A stretch of DNA of 64,000 nucleotides, taken from the NCBI RefSeq assembly GCF_051133435.1, contig NZ_JBPGNY010000005.1, forward strand, positions 124,001 to 188,000, read 5' to 3'. Origin of the DNA: JAAYAO01 sp051133435. GTDB lineage: Bacteria > Actinomycetota > Actinomycetes > Propionibacteriales > Propionibacteriaceae. Below, piece by piece: positions 1 to 8,673 of the stretch. The translations under genes and the position numbers were made by a program. The notes under the pieces were generated by a model. The model saw only the letters and a list, made by a program, of their open reading frames with translations, was not told the DNA's origin and searched no databases. How positions within the stretch are numbered: the stretch's first letter is position 1; each line of letters begins with the position of its first letter.

Positions 1-61
1 GAACGGGGCCCCGGGACGCTGTGAGGCGCGTCCGTCCACCCCGGGTATCCACAACCAGGGG

Positions 62-3000
62 CTAGACGTTGCGCCGGTACTGACCGCCCACCTCGAAGAA
101 TGCCTCGGTGATCTGCCCCAACGTGCACACCCGGGCCGCGTCCATCAGCGCGGCGAAGACGTTGTCGCCGGCCATCGCCGTCTCCTTGAGCCGGGCCAGC
201 TGCACCTGCGCCTCGTCGGCGTGCCGCTGCTGGAAGTCGGCGACCCGCTTCAACTGCGACTGTTTCTCGGTCTCGGTGGCGCGGGCCAGTTCGACCTCGA
301 CGACCTCCCGCTCGGCCTCGGGTGCGCGGAAGGTGTTGACGCCGATGATCGGCAAACTGCCGTCGTGCTTCCGGTGCTCGTACAGCAGCGACTCGTCCTG
401 GATCTTGCCCCGCTGATAGCCGGTCTCCATCGCGCCCAGCACACCGCCGCGTTCGCTGATCCGGTCGAACTCGGCCAGCACCGCCTCCTCGACCAGGTCG
501 GTGAGCTGCTCGATGATGAACGAGCCCTGGTTCGAGTTCTCGTTCATCGCCAGGCCCCACTCCCGGTTGATGATCAGCTGGATCGCCAGGGCCCGCCGCA
601 CCGACTCCGCCGACGGGGTCGTGATCGCCTCGTCATAGGCATTGGTGTGCAGGCTGTTGGCGTTGTCATAGATGGCGATCAGCGCCTGCAGCGTGGTCCG
701 GATGTCGTTGAAGGCCATCTCCTGGGCGTGCAGCGACCGGCCACTGGTCTGGACGTGATACTTCAGCTTCTGGCTGCGCTCGTTCGCGCCGTATTTCTCC
801 TTCATCGCCACCGCCCAGATCCGCCGCGCGACCCGGCCGATCACCGAATACTCCACGTCCATTCCGTTGGAGAAGAAGAAGGACAGGTTCGGCGCGAAGG
901 CGTTGATGTCCATCCCGCGGGCCAGGTACGACTCCACATAGGTGAAGCCATTGGCCAGGGTGAAGGCGAGCTGGCTGATCGGGTTCGCCCCGGCCTCGGC
1001 GATGTGATAGCCGGAGATGGACACCGAGTAGAAGTTGCGCACACCCTGCTCGATGAACCACTGCTGGATGTCCCCCATCATCCGCAGCGAGAATTCGGTG
1101 CTGAACAGGCAGGTGTTCTGCCCTTGGTCCTCCTTGAGGATGTCGGCCTGGACGGTGCCGCGCACGTTCTGCAGGGCATGGGCCCGTAGTTCCTCGGCTT
1201 CGGCGCCGGAGGGTTCGCGCCCCTCCCGCTCCCGGAAGGCGTCCATCTGCTGGTCGATCGCGGTGTTGAGGAAGAAGGCCAGCACCGTTGGTGCCGGGCC
1301 GTTGATCGTCATCGATACCGACGTCGTCGGGTCGACCAGGTCGAAGCCGTCATAGAGGGCCTTCATGTCGTCCACGGTGGCGATCGAGACCCCCGAAGTG
1401 CCGACCTTGCCGTAGATGTCCGGCCGTTCCGCCGGGTCGTGCCCATACAGCGTCACCGAGTCGAAAGCGGTCGACAGCCGGGTCGCCGGCTGCCCCTCGG
1501 CCAGCAGCTTGAACCGGCGGTTGGTGCGGAAGGGGTCGCCCTCCCCGGCGAACATCCGGGCCGGGTCCTCGTTGTCCCGCTTGAAGGGGAACACCCCGGC
1601 CGTGTACGGGAAGAAGCCGGGCAGGTTCTCCTTGCGCCAGAAGCGGACCAGTTGACCGGCCTCGTCATAGGGCGGAAGAGCAACCCGGGGGATGCGGTTT
1701 CCGCTCAGTGACTCCTTGGTCAGCCGGGTGTGGATCTCCCGATCCCGGATCCGCACGACCTGTTCGTCGCCGGAGTAGGACTCGACCAGGGCCGGCCAGC
1801 CCTCGATCATTTCCCCGATCTCGGTCGGCACCTGCCGGCGGGCCTCGTCGAGCAGCTCATCAACGCCGTGGTCGGTGCGCCCGCGCGCGGTGAGCTCGTC
1901 ATTGACCGCGGTCAGGCGCTCCACCCGTCGGGCGGCCTGAGCGTACTCCTCGGTGCGGGCGTGGTGGTCGCGCACCGTGTCGGCGATCTCGGCCAGGTAG
2001 CGCACCCGCCGCGGCGGCACGACTTGCTGGATCATCGAGGAATGCCGCACCTCGACGATCGGCAATGCCCCGTCCTCGACCGACAGCCCCCGCTCGGCCA
2101 GCAGCCCGCGCAGCTCCTGGTAGAGCGCAGTCACCCCGTCGTCGTTGAAGGTCGCCGCCGAGGTGCCGAACACGGGCATGTCCTCCGGCCTCTTGCCGAA
2201 GGCCTCCCGGTTGCGGACCAACTGCCGGCCCACGTCGCGCAGCGCGTCCATCGCCCCGCGTCGCTCGAACTTGTTGATCGCGACCACGTCGGCGAAGTCG
2301 AGCATGTCGATCTTCTCCAGCTGGGAGGCGGCGCCGAACTCGGGCGTCATCACATACAGCGAGAGGTCCACATAGGGCACGATTCCGGCATCGCCCTGGC
2401 CGATACCCGGGGTTTCCACCACGACCAGGTCGTAGCCGGCCGCCTTGAGGATGTCGATCGCCGTCGGCAGCGCCTCGGGCACCTCCTTGTTGCCCCGGGT
2501 GGCCATCGATCGGAACTGCACCTTGTCCCCGGTCAGCGAGTTCTGTCGGATCCGGTCGCCGAGCAGCGCTCCGCCGCCCTTGCGGCGGGTCGGGTCGATC
2601 GCCAGCAGCGCGATTCGGAGCCGATCGCCCTGGTCCAGCCGGAAGCGGCGGACCAGCTCGTCGGTGAGCGAGGACTTGCCGGAGCCGCCGGTGCCGGTGA
2701 TGCCCAGTACCGGTGCTGTGCTGCGGGCGGCAGCCTCGGCATACCGCTGCCGGTCCGCCTCGGGCAGCCGGCCGGTTTCGGCACCGGTGACGGCTCGTGC
2801 GATCGCGGTCCGCTCCCCCGCCAGCACCCGGTCAACCGGGGCCGGCGCGACCTCCCAGAGGTCGTAATCGGCGGCTTGGATGACGCTGTTGACCATCCCC
2901 GGCAGCCCGAGTCGCTGTCCGTCCTCGGGGCTGAAGATGGTCACTCCGGCCGACCGCAGTCGCTCGATCTCCTCGGGCACGATCACCCCACCGCCGCCCC

Positions 3001-3334
3001 CGAAGACCTTGACGTGATCGGCGCCGGCGGCCCGCAACCGGTCGACCAGGTATTCGAAGTACTCCACGTGCCCGCCCTGGTAGGACGAGACCGCGACCGC
3101 GTTGGCGTCCTCGTCCAGCGCGGCGTCGACGACCTCCCGGACGGACCGGTTGTGGCCCAGGTGGATCACTTCGGCGCCCTGGGACTGCATGATCCGTCGC
3201 ATGATGTTGATCGACGCGTCATGCCCGTCGAAGAGGCTGGCGGCGGTCACGACCCGGATGGGGTTCTCCGGGGTGTGCAGAGGCGGCCGGTCGGGCGCCA
3301 AACCGTTGGATGCTGTAGGCAAAAGGTCATTCAT
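62..3334 (-). CDS. icmF: Fused isobutyryl-CoA mutase (IcmF)
   Basis: Coenzyme-B12 mutase in which the cobalamin domain, a G-protein chaperone and the mutase subunit form one chain of about 1090 residues, the usual IcmF length. IcmF interconverts isobutyryl-CoA and n-butyryl-CoA in the cytoplasm. The cobalamin-binding DGHD motif places the lower-ligand His near residue 38. Walker A GGSGKSS lies at about 216-222 and the NKFE guanine-specificity motif follows. The mutase part has GVFPFKR and DQGQNTC at the substrate pocket, where methylmalonyl-CoA mutases carry Tyr and Arg, so isobutyryl-CoA or a close analogue is the likely substrate. I chose the ATG at 3334 because GAGGAG lies about 10 nt upstream; a GTG at 3337 and an in-frame ATG at 3352 are alternatives. 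It faces away from the next gene and seems monocistronic. Bases 1-61 hold nothing I recognise. Confidence 0.95.
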   Translation of the reverse strand: MNDLLPTASNGLAPDRPPLHTPENPIRVVTAASLFDGHDASINIMRRIMQSQGAEVIHLGHNRSVREVVDAALDEDANAVAVSSYQGGHVEYFEYLVDRLRAAGADHVKVFGGGGGVIVPEEIERLRSAGVTIFSPEDGQRLGLPGMVNSVIQAADYDLWEVAPAPVDRVLAGERTAIARAVTGAETGRLPEADRQRYAEAAARSTAPVLGITGTGGSGKSSLTDELVRRFRLDQGDRLRIALLAIDPTRRKGGGALLGDRIRQNSLTGDKVQFRSMATRGNKEVPEALPTAIDILKAAGYDLVVVETPGIGQGDAGIVPYVDLSLYVMTPEFGAASQLEKIDMLDFADVVAINKFERRGAMDALRDVGRQLVRNREAFGKRPEDMPVFGTSAATFNDDGVTALYQELRGLLAERGLSVEDGALPIVEVRHSSMIQQVVPPRRVRYLAEIADTVRDHHARTEEYAQAARRVERLTAVNDELTARGRTDHGVDELLDEARRQVPTEIGEMIEGWPALVESYSGDEQVVRIRDREIHTRLTKESLSGNRIPRVALPPYDEAGQLVRFWRKENLPGFFPYTAGVFPFKRDNEDPARMFAGEGDPFRTNRRFKLLAEGQPATRLSTAFDSVTLYGHDPAERPDIYGKVGTSGVSIATVDDMKALYDGFDLVDPTTSVSMTINGPAPTVLAFFLNTAIDQQMDAFREREGREPSGAEAEELRAHALQNVRGTVQADILKEDQGQNTCLFSTEFSLRMMGDIQQWFIEQGVRNFYSVSISGYHIAEAGANPISQLAFTLANGFTYVESYLARGMDINAFAPNLSFFFSNGMDVEYSVIGRVARRIWAVAMKEKYGANERSQKLKYHVQTSGRSLHAQEMAFNDIRTTLQALIAIYDNANSLHTNAYDEAITTPSAESVRRALAIQLIINREWGLAMNENSNQGSFIIEQLTDLVEEAVLAEFDRISERGGVLGAMETGYQRGKIQDESLLYEHRKHDGSLPIIGVNTFRAPEAEREVVEVELARATETEKQSQLKRVADFQQRHADEAQVQLARLKETAMAGDNVFAALMDAARVCTLGQITEAFFEVGGQYRRNV

Positions 3335-3469
3335 CACCGGACGTCTCCTCATTGAGATCAAGTCCCGTCCGATGGTGGTGGCCGGGATCTCGGTGGGCGG
3401 GGATCTTGCCCGCTTGCTTGGGGATTCTTCCTACGATGACCGCCAAACCGCAAGGGAAGGCAGGAATCG

Positions 3470-4489
3470 ATGCGCAGCGTGATGATCACCGGACCCGGCA
3501 AGGTCGAAGTTCGGGAGGTTGCCGAACCGTCCTGCGGCCCCCGAGACGTCAAGGTGAAGATGAAGGCGTCCGGAATCTGCGGCTCCGACCACATGTACAT
3601 CGCCAAGGGTGGCCTGGGGAACAATCCCGGACGCCATCCGCTCGGCCATGAGGCCGCCGGCGAGATCGTCGAGGTCGGCTCGGAGGTGTCCGACTTCCGG
3701 GTGGGCGACCATGTCGTCTTGGACCCGATGGCTTTCCTGGACGGCAGTTTCGGCTCCGGCGGTGATCAGGGCGGGTTGAACGAGTACGTGGTGGTGCATG
3801 AAGCCGCCCCCGGCAAGCAACTGCGGGTGATTCCGGCCGAGATCCCCTGGGAGGTCGCCGCCCTGAACGAGCCGATGGCTGTGTCCCGGCATGCGGTGAA
3901 CCGTCTCGAGATGCCCGCGGGCGCCAAGATCTGCATCTTCGGTGCGGGCCCGATCGGGCTGGGTGCGCTGTTGAGCGCCAAGGTCGTGGGTGCCGGGCAT
4001 GTGGTGGTGGTCGACGTACAGCCGGCCCGGCTGGAGACCGCCCTGAAGATCGGCGCCGATGCGGTGATCAACCCAACCGAGACCGACGTGCGTGAACGGT
4101 TGATCGAACTGCACGGTGAGGGTACCCGCGGCATGTTGCGCGACCCCCGACCCGACACCTACGGCTTCATCGACGCGGCCGGCTCCCCCGCCGGCCTGCA
4201 CACCATCCTCGGCTGCCTGAAATACGGCGCGGTCGTCAGCATCCCGGCGGTGTACAAGGAGAAGGTCGAGATCGACCTGCTCGGCCTGTTGCCGGCCGAG
4301 CCCGATATCCGGATGTCGATGGCCTACCCCACCGAGATCTTCGAAGTGACCGACGACATCATCGCCCAGGCCGACAAGTACCGGCAGATCATCAGCCACG
4401 TGATGCCCTACTCCGAGGTACTCGACGCGATCGAACTGTCCGGCACCCCGGGTGCCACCGACAAGGTCGTGGTCCTGCTGGACGACTGA
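3470..4489 (+). CDS. Zinc-dependent alcohol dehydrogenase family protein (MDR)
   Basis: Medium-chain dehydrogenase/reductase, 339 residues, probably oxidising a secondary alcohol or polyol with NAD(P). Catalytic zinc ligands are visible: Cys37 in GICGSDH, His60-Glu61 in GHEAAGEI, and Glu134 in NEPMA. The Rossmann motif GAGPIGLG is at about 158-165. The four-cysteine structural-zinc lobe found in most threonine or sorbitol dehydrogenases is absent; residues 85-101 hold a Gly/Asp loop instead. The start has AAGGCAGGA upstream. It is divergent from icmF and unlinked to any obvious pathway, so the substrate is not assigned. Confidence 0.85.
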   Translation: MRSVMITGPGKVEVREVAEPSCGPRDVKVKMKASGICGSDHMYIAKGGLGNNPGRHPLGHEAAGEIVEVGSEVSDFRVGDHVVLDPMAFLDGSFGSGGDQGGLNEYVVVHEAAPGKQLRVIPAEIPWEVAALNEPMAVSRHAVNRLEMPAGAKICIFGAGPIGLGALLSAKVVGAGHVVVVDVQPARLETALKIGADAVINPTETDVRERLIELHGEGTRGMLRDPRPDTYGFIDAAGSPAGLHTILGCLKYGAVVSIPAVYKEKVEIDLLGLLPAEPDIRMSMAYPTEIFEVTDDIIAQADKYRQIISHVMPYSEVLDAIELSGTPGATDKVVVLLDD

Positions 4490-4514
4490 GCCGGCATGGC
4501 AGACCGCGCGTTAG

Positions 4515-4536
4515 CATAGATCGACAAGCATCTATG
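4515..4536. promoter_or_regulatory. ArsR/SmtB-like operator palindrome before arsM
   Basis: Perfect 7-bp inverted repeat, CATAGAT (4515-4521) and ATCTATG (4530-4536), with an 8-nt spacer. It ends two bases before the AAGGAG ribosome site of the arsenite methyltransferase gene. ArsR/SmtB repressors bind AT-rich interrupted palindromes of this kind over promoters, so arsenite-responsive control is inferred. No arsR gene is in the window, so the regulator would act from elsewhere. Confidence 0.5.
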
Positions 4537-4548
4537 TAAGGAGCCCGC

Positions 4549-5430
4549 ATGGCCACCACCCCCAGCACCGGCGAACAGGTTCACCAAGCGGTACGCGAGC
4601 GCTACGCCGCTGCCGCCCGGACCCACCTGACAATCACCGACACCGGTGGCGACTGCTGCGCCCCGGCCGCACCGTCCGAATCCTCCTGCTGCGGCGGTGA
4701 CCAGGCGGCTGCCTCGGCGATCACCCGTGACATCTACGACCAGGACACCGAGTTCACCGCCGCTCTGGCGGCCTCCCTGGGCTGTGGCAACCCGACCGCG
4801 CTGGCCGAGTTGAAGCCCGGTGAGGATGTGCTGGATCTGGGTTCGGGCGGTGGCCTCGACGTGCTGCTCTCGGCGCGTCGGGTATCCCCCGGTGGCACTG
4901 CCTACGGCCTGGACATGACCGACGACATGCTCACCCTGGCCCGCCGCAACCAAGCCGAGGCCGGCATCGAGAATGCGACCTTCCTCAAGGGTCAGATCGA
5001 AGATGTGCCGTTGTCCGACTCGTCGGTGGATGTGGTGATCTCCAACTGCGTGATCAACCTCTCCCCAGACAAGGACGCCGTTGTGGCCGAGGCATACCGG
5101 GTACTGCGCCCGTCCGGCCGGTTCGCGGTCTCCGACATCGTGCTGTTGCGGGAGGTACCCCCGGCCCTCACCGGTGTGGTCGCACTGTGGACCGGCTGTA
5201 TCTCCGGTGCTCTGCTCGACCGCGACTACCTCGCCAAGCTGGGCGCCGCCGGTTTCGAGGACGCCTCGGTTGAAGTGACCCGGCACTACACCCGCGATGA
5301 GTTGATCGAGCTGGCCGAACGTCTCGATGCCGCGCAGTTGCCGGAGGGGATGACCGGCGATGACGTGGTCGACGCCCTCGACGGGGCTTTCGCGAGCGCT
5401 TTCATTCGCGCCACCAAGCCCGCGGATTGA
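4549..5430 (+). CDS. arsM: Arsenite methyltransferase
   Basis: SAM-dependent methyltransferase, 293 residues, that would methylate As(III) to volatile or less toxic species. The SAM site is LDLGSGGGLD at about 95-104. Cysteines fit the ArsM arsenic-binding pattern: CC at 36-37 and 47-48, Cys79 in SLGCGNP, Cys167 in SNCVINL, and Cys217 in WTGCISG. The last two correspond to the conserved catalytic pair of the family. A good AAGGAG site sits 5 nt before the ATG. The gene stands alone behind an ArsR-like palindrome, without arsR, an arsenite efflux gene or arsenate reductase nearby. Confidence 0.93.
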   Translation: MATTPSTGEQVHQAVRERYAAAARTHLTITDTGGDCCAPAAPSESSCCGGDQAAASAITRDIYDQDTEFTAALAASLGCGNPTALAELKPGEDVLDLGSGGGLDVLLSARRVSPGGTAYGLDMTDDMLTLARRNQAEAGIENATFLKGQIEDVPLSDSSVDVVISNCVINLSPDKDAVVAEAYRVLRPSGRFAVSDIVLLREVPPALTGVVALWTGCISGALLDRDYLAKLGAAGFEDASVEVTRHYTRDELIELAERLDAAQLPEGMTGDDVVDALDGAFASAFIRATKPAD

Positions 5431-5482
5431 GCCCGGCCGCCCCGATGTCGGCGTAGGCTGTCGGCCGGGATTGTGAGATGGG

Positions 5483-6370
5483 ATGGCTACGGTGAAGAAG
5501 TTGCGGCCCCGTGTGGTGCCCCTGTTGTTGATGCTCCTGGGTGCCTTCATGCCCGCTCTCGGCCTGGCCATGATCACCGTGACGATGAAGTTGGAGCAGG
5601 AACATCCCTATCCGTCCGCCGAGCAGGCGGTCGTGTCGGAAACCGAGATCGAGGTCTCCGATGCGCCGACCGAGTACTTCCTCACCGCGAGTAGTCGCGC
5701 AATCTTCAGTTCGCCGAAGCTTCCGGCCTGCGCAGTGGAAGGCCCAGCGGGGCCGGTGGAGTTGGTGCAGGAGAAGTACTGGTACCGGTTCCGGGCCGAT
5801 CAGAATGGTCTGCACCAGCTGACCTGCCGGCCGAGTGAGACCGGTAGCTCATTCGTGGATGTGTTCCGAGACAGCGATGCCCTGCTCGCCTATCACCAGA
5901 ACTGGTCGCGGATGGAGCGTTTGCTCATCACCGGCGCCGTCCTGCTGGCGCTGGCATTCCCCGTGTTCCTGGTCGGTCTGATCATGAACTGGATGTCGAT
6001 CGCGCGCAGGCGGGAGATCTTCGGTGGGGGCCTGCCGACCGCCGGAACCACTCTCTTCACGATCAGCACGGCTGTCGCCGCCCCGATCGCTGCCGGGGTA
6101 TTGGCCTTCGTGACGGTGACGGGACTCGGCGCGGACGGAGAGTTCAGTCCGTTCAGCTACGGTCTGGGCGTGGCCGTCGGTGCGATCGGTTTCCTTCTCG
6201 CGCTGGTGGGGCTGGTGCGGATGGCAGACGACACGAAAAAGCAGAACCACTACGCCCGCAATGCCGGCCTATTGAACCCGGTAGGGCCGATGCCTCAGCA
6301 GGCCCCGTACCAGGGCCACTATCCGCCGCCACCGTCCGGCCAGGGGTACTCGGACTGGACCCGCCGCTGA
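5483..6370 (+). CDS. Membrane protein of unknown function
   Basis: Not recognised. A 295-residue protein with an N-terminal hydrophobic segment (about 11-32), an extracytoplasmic region of roughly 110 residues with a single Cys pair (positions about 82 and 113), and then three membrane segments (about 148-170, 188-212 and 222-245). A short Pro/Gly/Tyr-rich cytoplasmic tail ends the protein. The topology suggests a sensor or envelope protein. It lies 52 nt after arsM on the same strand, but nothing ties it to arsenic. There is no strong Shine-Dalgarno sequence before the ATG. Confidence 0.7.
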   Translation: MATVKKLRPRVVPLLLMLLGAFMPALGLAMITVTMKLEQEHPYPSAEQAVVSETEIEVSDAPTEYFLTASSRAIFSSPKLPACAVEGPAGPVELVQEKYWYRFRADQNGLHQLTCRPSETGSSFVDVFRDSDALLAYHQNWSRMERLLITGAVLLALAFPVFLVGLIMNWMSIARRREIFGGGLPTAGTTLFTISTAVAAPIAAGVLAFVTVTGLGADGEFSPFSYGLGVAVGAIGFLLALVGLVRMADDTKKQNHYARNAGLLNPVGPMPQQAPYQGHYPPPPSGQGYSDWTRR

Positions 6371-6374
6371 CAGT

Positions 6375-7094
6375 TCAGTCGCGGTAGAGCCCGGCCAGAT
6401 ACTCCCAGCCCCGGGCGGCTGCTTCAGGGGCGTACACCGGACGGTCTTCCATCATGAACCCGTGCAGGGCTCCCGGATGCAGGTCGTCGGTGAGCGTGCC
6501 CCCCGCTTCGAGAGCAGCCTCGGCGAACTCGGCCCGCTGTTCGGCGTTGGCTCCGGGATCGTCATCGGCGTACTCGAAGTGCACCGGGCATTGCACCTGG
6601 TCGAGCAGCAGGTGCTCACTGTTCGGGTTGTCCTGGATCAAGTAGGCCGGATGGAATGCGGTGACGTGGGTGCAACGCTCACCGGTGGCGGCAGCCACTC
6701 GGATGCCGACCCGGCCGCCCATGCAGAAGCCGACATACGAGAAGGTGTCCAGCCCCGACCGTTCGGCCAGGTACTCGGCCCAGATCGGAGCATCGGCGTC
6801 GATGCCGGTGAAGTCGAACTGCTTGTAGTTGCGCATGCCCTGCTCGGCGAACTCCTGATCCTCGCCACCGACCTGTGAGCCCTCGGTGATGAAGGGCGGG
6901 CGGTAGTAGCGCCAGAACTGATTCACCATCAGCACGGCCACACCCCACTCGGCGAGTTTTTCGCACTGACGGATGTTCGCCGGCCGAATCCCCAACGCGT
7001 CGGGGCACCACAGAACCGCATGGCGGGGTGCTTCCGGTAGCCACAGCAGGGCGTCGCAGGCACCTTCGGACATCTCGATGCTGACCGTTTCCAT
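6375..7094 (-). CDS. Dienelactone hydrolase family protein
   Basis: Alpha/beta hydrolase of the DLH type, 239 residues. The nucleophile is Cys124 in GFCMGGR, the acid is Asp177-179 in YADDDP, and the catalytic His211 is in GALHGFM. The family opens lactone or ester bonds, classically dienelactone in chlorocatechol breakdown, but many members have other unknown substrates. I start at the ATG at 7094 because the fold begins there; an in-frame TTG at 7145 would add 17 non-conserved residues. Its 3' end lies 5 nt from the convergent membrane-protein gene. Confidence 0.88.
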   Translation of the reverse strand: METVSIEMSEGACDALLWLPEAPRHAVLWCPDALGIRPANIRQCEKLAEWGVAVLMVNQFWRYYRPPFITEGSQVGGEDQEFAEQGMRNYKQFDFTGIDADAPIWAEYLAERSGLDTFSYVGFCMGGRVGIRVAAATGERCTHVTAFHPAYLIQDNPNSEHLLLDQVQCPVHFEYADDDPGANAEQRAEFAEAALEAGGTLTDDLHPGALHGFMMEDRPVYAPEAAARGWEYLAGLYRD

Positions 7095-7306
7095 GGACGA
7101 ACAGCCTGCCAGCCATCGCCGATGGACACCAGCCTCAGAGCGCAACTGACAGCGATGGAGGGGCGATAGCGGTGCGTGACCACCACGTGGGCAGTAGGAC
7201 GAGGCGGAAGGGCACCGTACCTTGCGTTGCGAGAGGCAACTCGACGCTTTCCGAAGACAGGGAGTAAAGGTTTCACCGATTGGTGGCTGGTGCCGCTTTC
7301 CCTACT

Positions 7307-7337
7307 GTTGACCCACGGCGAAGCCGGGCAAGTCAAC
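7307..7337. promoter_or_regulatory. Inverted repeat upstream of the dicarboxylate-carrier operon
   Basis: The 289-base gap between the hydrolase and the carrier gene holds one feature I can point to: GTTGAC (7307-7312) and GTCAAC (7332-7337), a perfect 6-bp inverted repeat with a 19-nt spacer. The left arm is also a fair -35 element (TTGACC). It could be the operator of an unlinked regulator of the downstream two-gene unit. Functional assignment is inference only. Confidence 0.25.
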
Positions 7338-7383
7338 AGAGAAACCCCTGTGTGGTTCCTGGAATTCAAGGAGACCAAATCCT

Positions 7384-8661
7384 ATGGTGAGCCAAATTGC
7401 AGCATTGGTGATATTTGCGCTGGTTTTCGCGATTGCTGAGATCCGCAAAGTGCATGTTGGCGTCCTGGCGTTGTCCGCTGCCGCCCTGGTGGGTGTGCTG
7501 CTAGCGAACATGGAGCTCTCTGATGTTCTCAAGGGAGTGCCGGTAAACCTGATCATTCTCCTGGCAGGTGTCACCCTCTTGTTCGGGATAGCCCAATTGA
7601 ACGGGACGATCGACACGATCATCGATCGAGTACTCGCTCGCTATGGGCACGTCCGCCCGATCATCCCCACGATGTTCTTCGTTCTGGCGGCTGCTGTGGC
7701 CGCGATGGCCGCTACGGCGGCCCTGGCGGTGATCCCGGTGGGGATGCAGGTTGCACGCAGGTATCGAATCGACCCGATGTTGATGAGCGTTTCGATTGGA
7801 ACCGGACTCACCGTTGGAATGTTCGCACCGATCGGGCTTTTCGGCATCATCACATACGGCACAGCGGTGGACGCGGGAATTGACCTCAACCCGATCACGC
7901 TGTTCGTCGTCGCGTTGGTGATCAACGTCATCCTTCTGGTGGTCGGCCACGTGATTTATGGGGGCCTGTTCCGTAAAGGTGGCTTGATGGCCTCAGGGCA
8001 AGAAGTTAGCGAGAACGACGAAGAGTCGGGTCTTCCCACCGAGGTCCGTAAGTTCGAACGCATCCACTATGTAACGATCGCAGCCATTATCGCCTTTGTG
8101 GCAACCGTGATTTCACTGGAAATCATTGGTTTCAAGACCGACATCGGTCTTGCCGCCTTCTTGTTCGCATCCATACTTTTGTTGGTCGATCCTGGAATCG
8201 GCAAGTCCGCCGTCAAGAATATCGACTGGTCGACCATTCTCTTGGTGTGCGGCATCATCACATTTGTCAGTGTTTTGCAGGCCATGGGTGCAGTCGACCT
8301 GTTCGCCACGGCGGCAATGGGGCTGGGCGCACCTATTCTGGCCGCGGTGTTGCTGTTCGTGGTCGGCGGACTGGTCTCTGCGTTTGCATCCACCACAGGG
8401 ACTTTGGCAGCCGTCGTCCCCTTGGCGGTGCCGTTGGCCATGAGCGGAGACCTTTCAGCCTGGGTGGTCGTCTGCGGTCTGGCCCTGTGCTCGGCTCTGG
8501 CCGATGTCGCTCCATTCTCGACGATGGGAGCCACCATGGCCGCCACCGCACCAGAGTGGCCGCGGGGCCGAATTCACTCCCGGCTCCTGACATGGGGGCT
8601 GTCCATGGTTGTGGTGGGTCCCCTCATGTTCGTGGCTCTTCTCCTGATCGTTCCAAGCTGA
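7384..8661 (+). CDS. MatC-like dicarboxylate (malonate-type) carrier
   Basis: Polytopic membrane transporter, 425 residues with about 11-12 hydrophobic segments. The N-terminal half (about 1-150, with FAIAEIRKVHVGVLAL and LLAGVTLLFGIAQLNGT) resembles the MatC N-terminal domain of the ion-transporter superfamily that also contains ArsB and DASS carriers. It probably imports a dicarboxylate. AAGGAG at 7368-7373 precedes the ATG. The next gene follows after 12 nt and encodes an arylmalonate-decarboxylase-like enzyme, so a malonate or substituted malonate is the inferred cargo. By eye the codons are less GC-biased than in flanking genes, which fits recent acquisition. Confidence 0.85.
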   Translation: MVSQIAALVIFALVFAIAEIRKVHVGVLALSAAALVGVLLANMELSDVLKGVPVNLIILLAGVTLLFGIAQLNGTIDTIIDRVLARYGHVRPIIPTMFFVLAAAVAAMAATAALAVIPVGMQVARRYRIDPMLMSVSIGTGLTVGMFAPIGLFGIITYGTAVDAGIDLNPITLFVVALVINVILLVVGHVIYGGLFRKGGLMASGQEVSENDEESGLPTEVRKFERIHYVTIAAIIAFVATVISLEIIGFKTDIGLAAFLFASILLLVDPGIGKSAVKNIDWSTILLVCGIITFVSVLQAMGAVDLFATAAMGLGAPILAAVLLFVVGGLVSAFASTTGTLAAVVPLAVPLAMSGDLSAWVVVCGLALCSALADVAPFSTMGATMAATAPEWPRGRIHSRLLTWGLSMVVVGPLMFVALLLIVPS

Positions 8662-8673
8662 AAGGTGAGTTGG

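Noticed and set aside
1730..3355. Long open frame antisense to icmF (about 540 codons)
   Set aside because: High GC leaves the opposite strand open. The translation is Arg/Gly/His/Asp-rich low-complexity sequence without domain motifs, while icmF on the other strand is clearly conserved.
8665..8673. Earlier GTG start for the arylmalonate-decarboxylase-like gene
   Set aside because: The GTG lies inside the AAAGGTGAG ribosome site, whose spacing fits the ATG at 8674.
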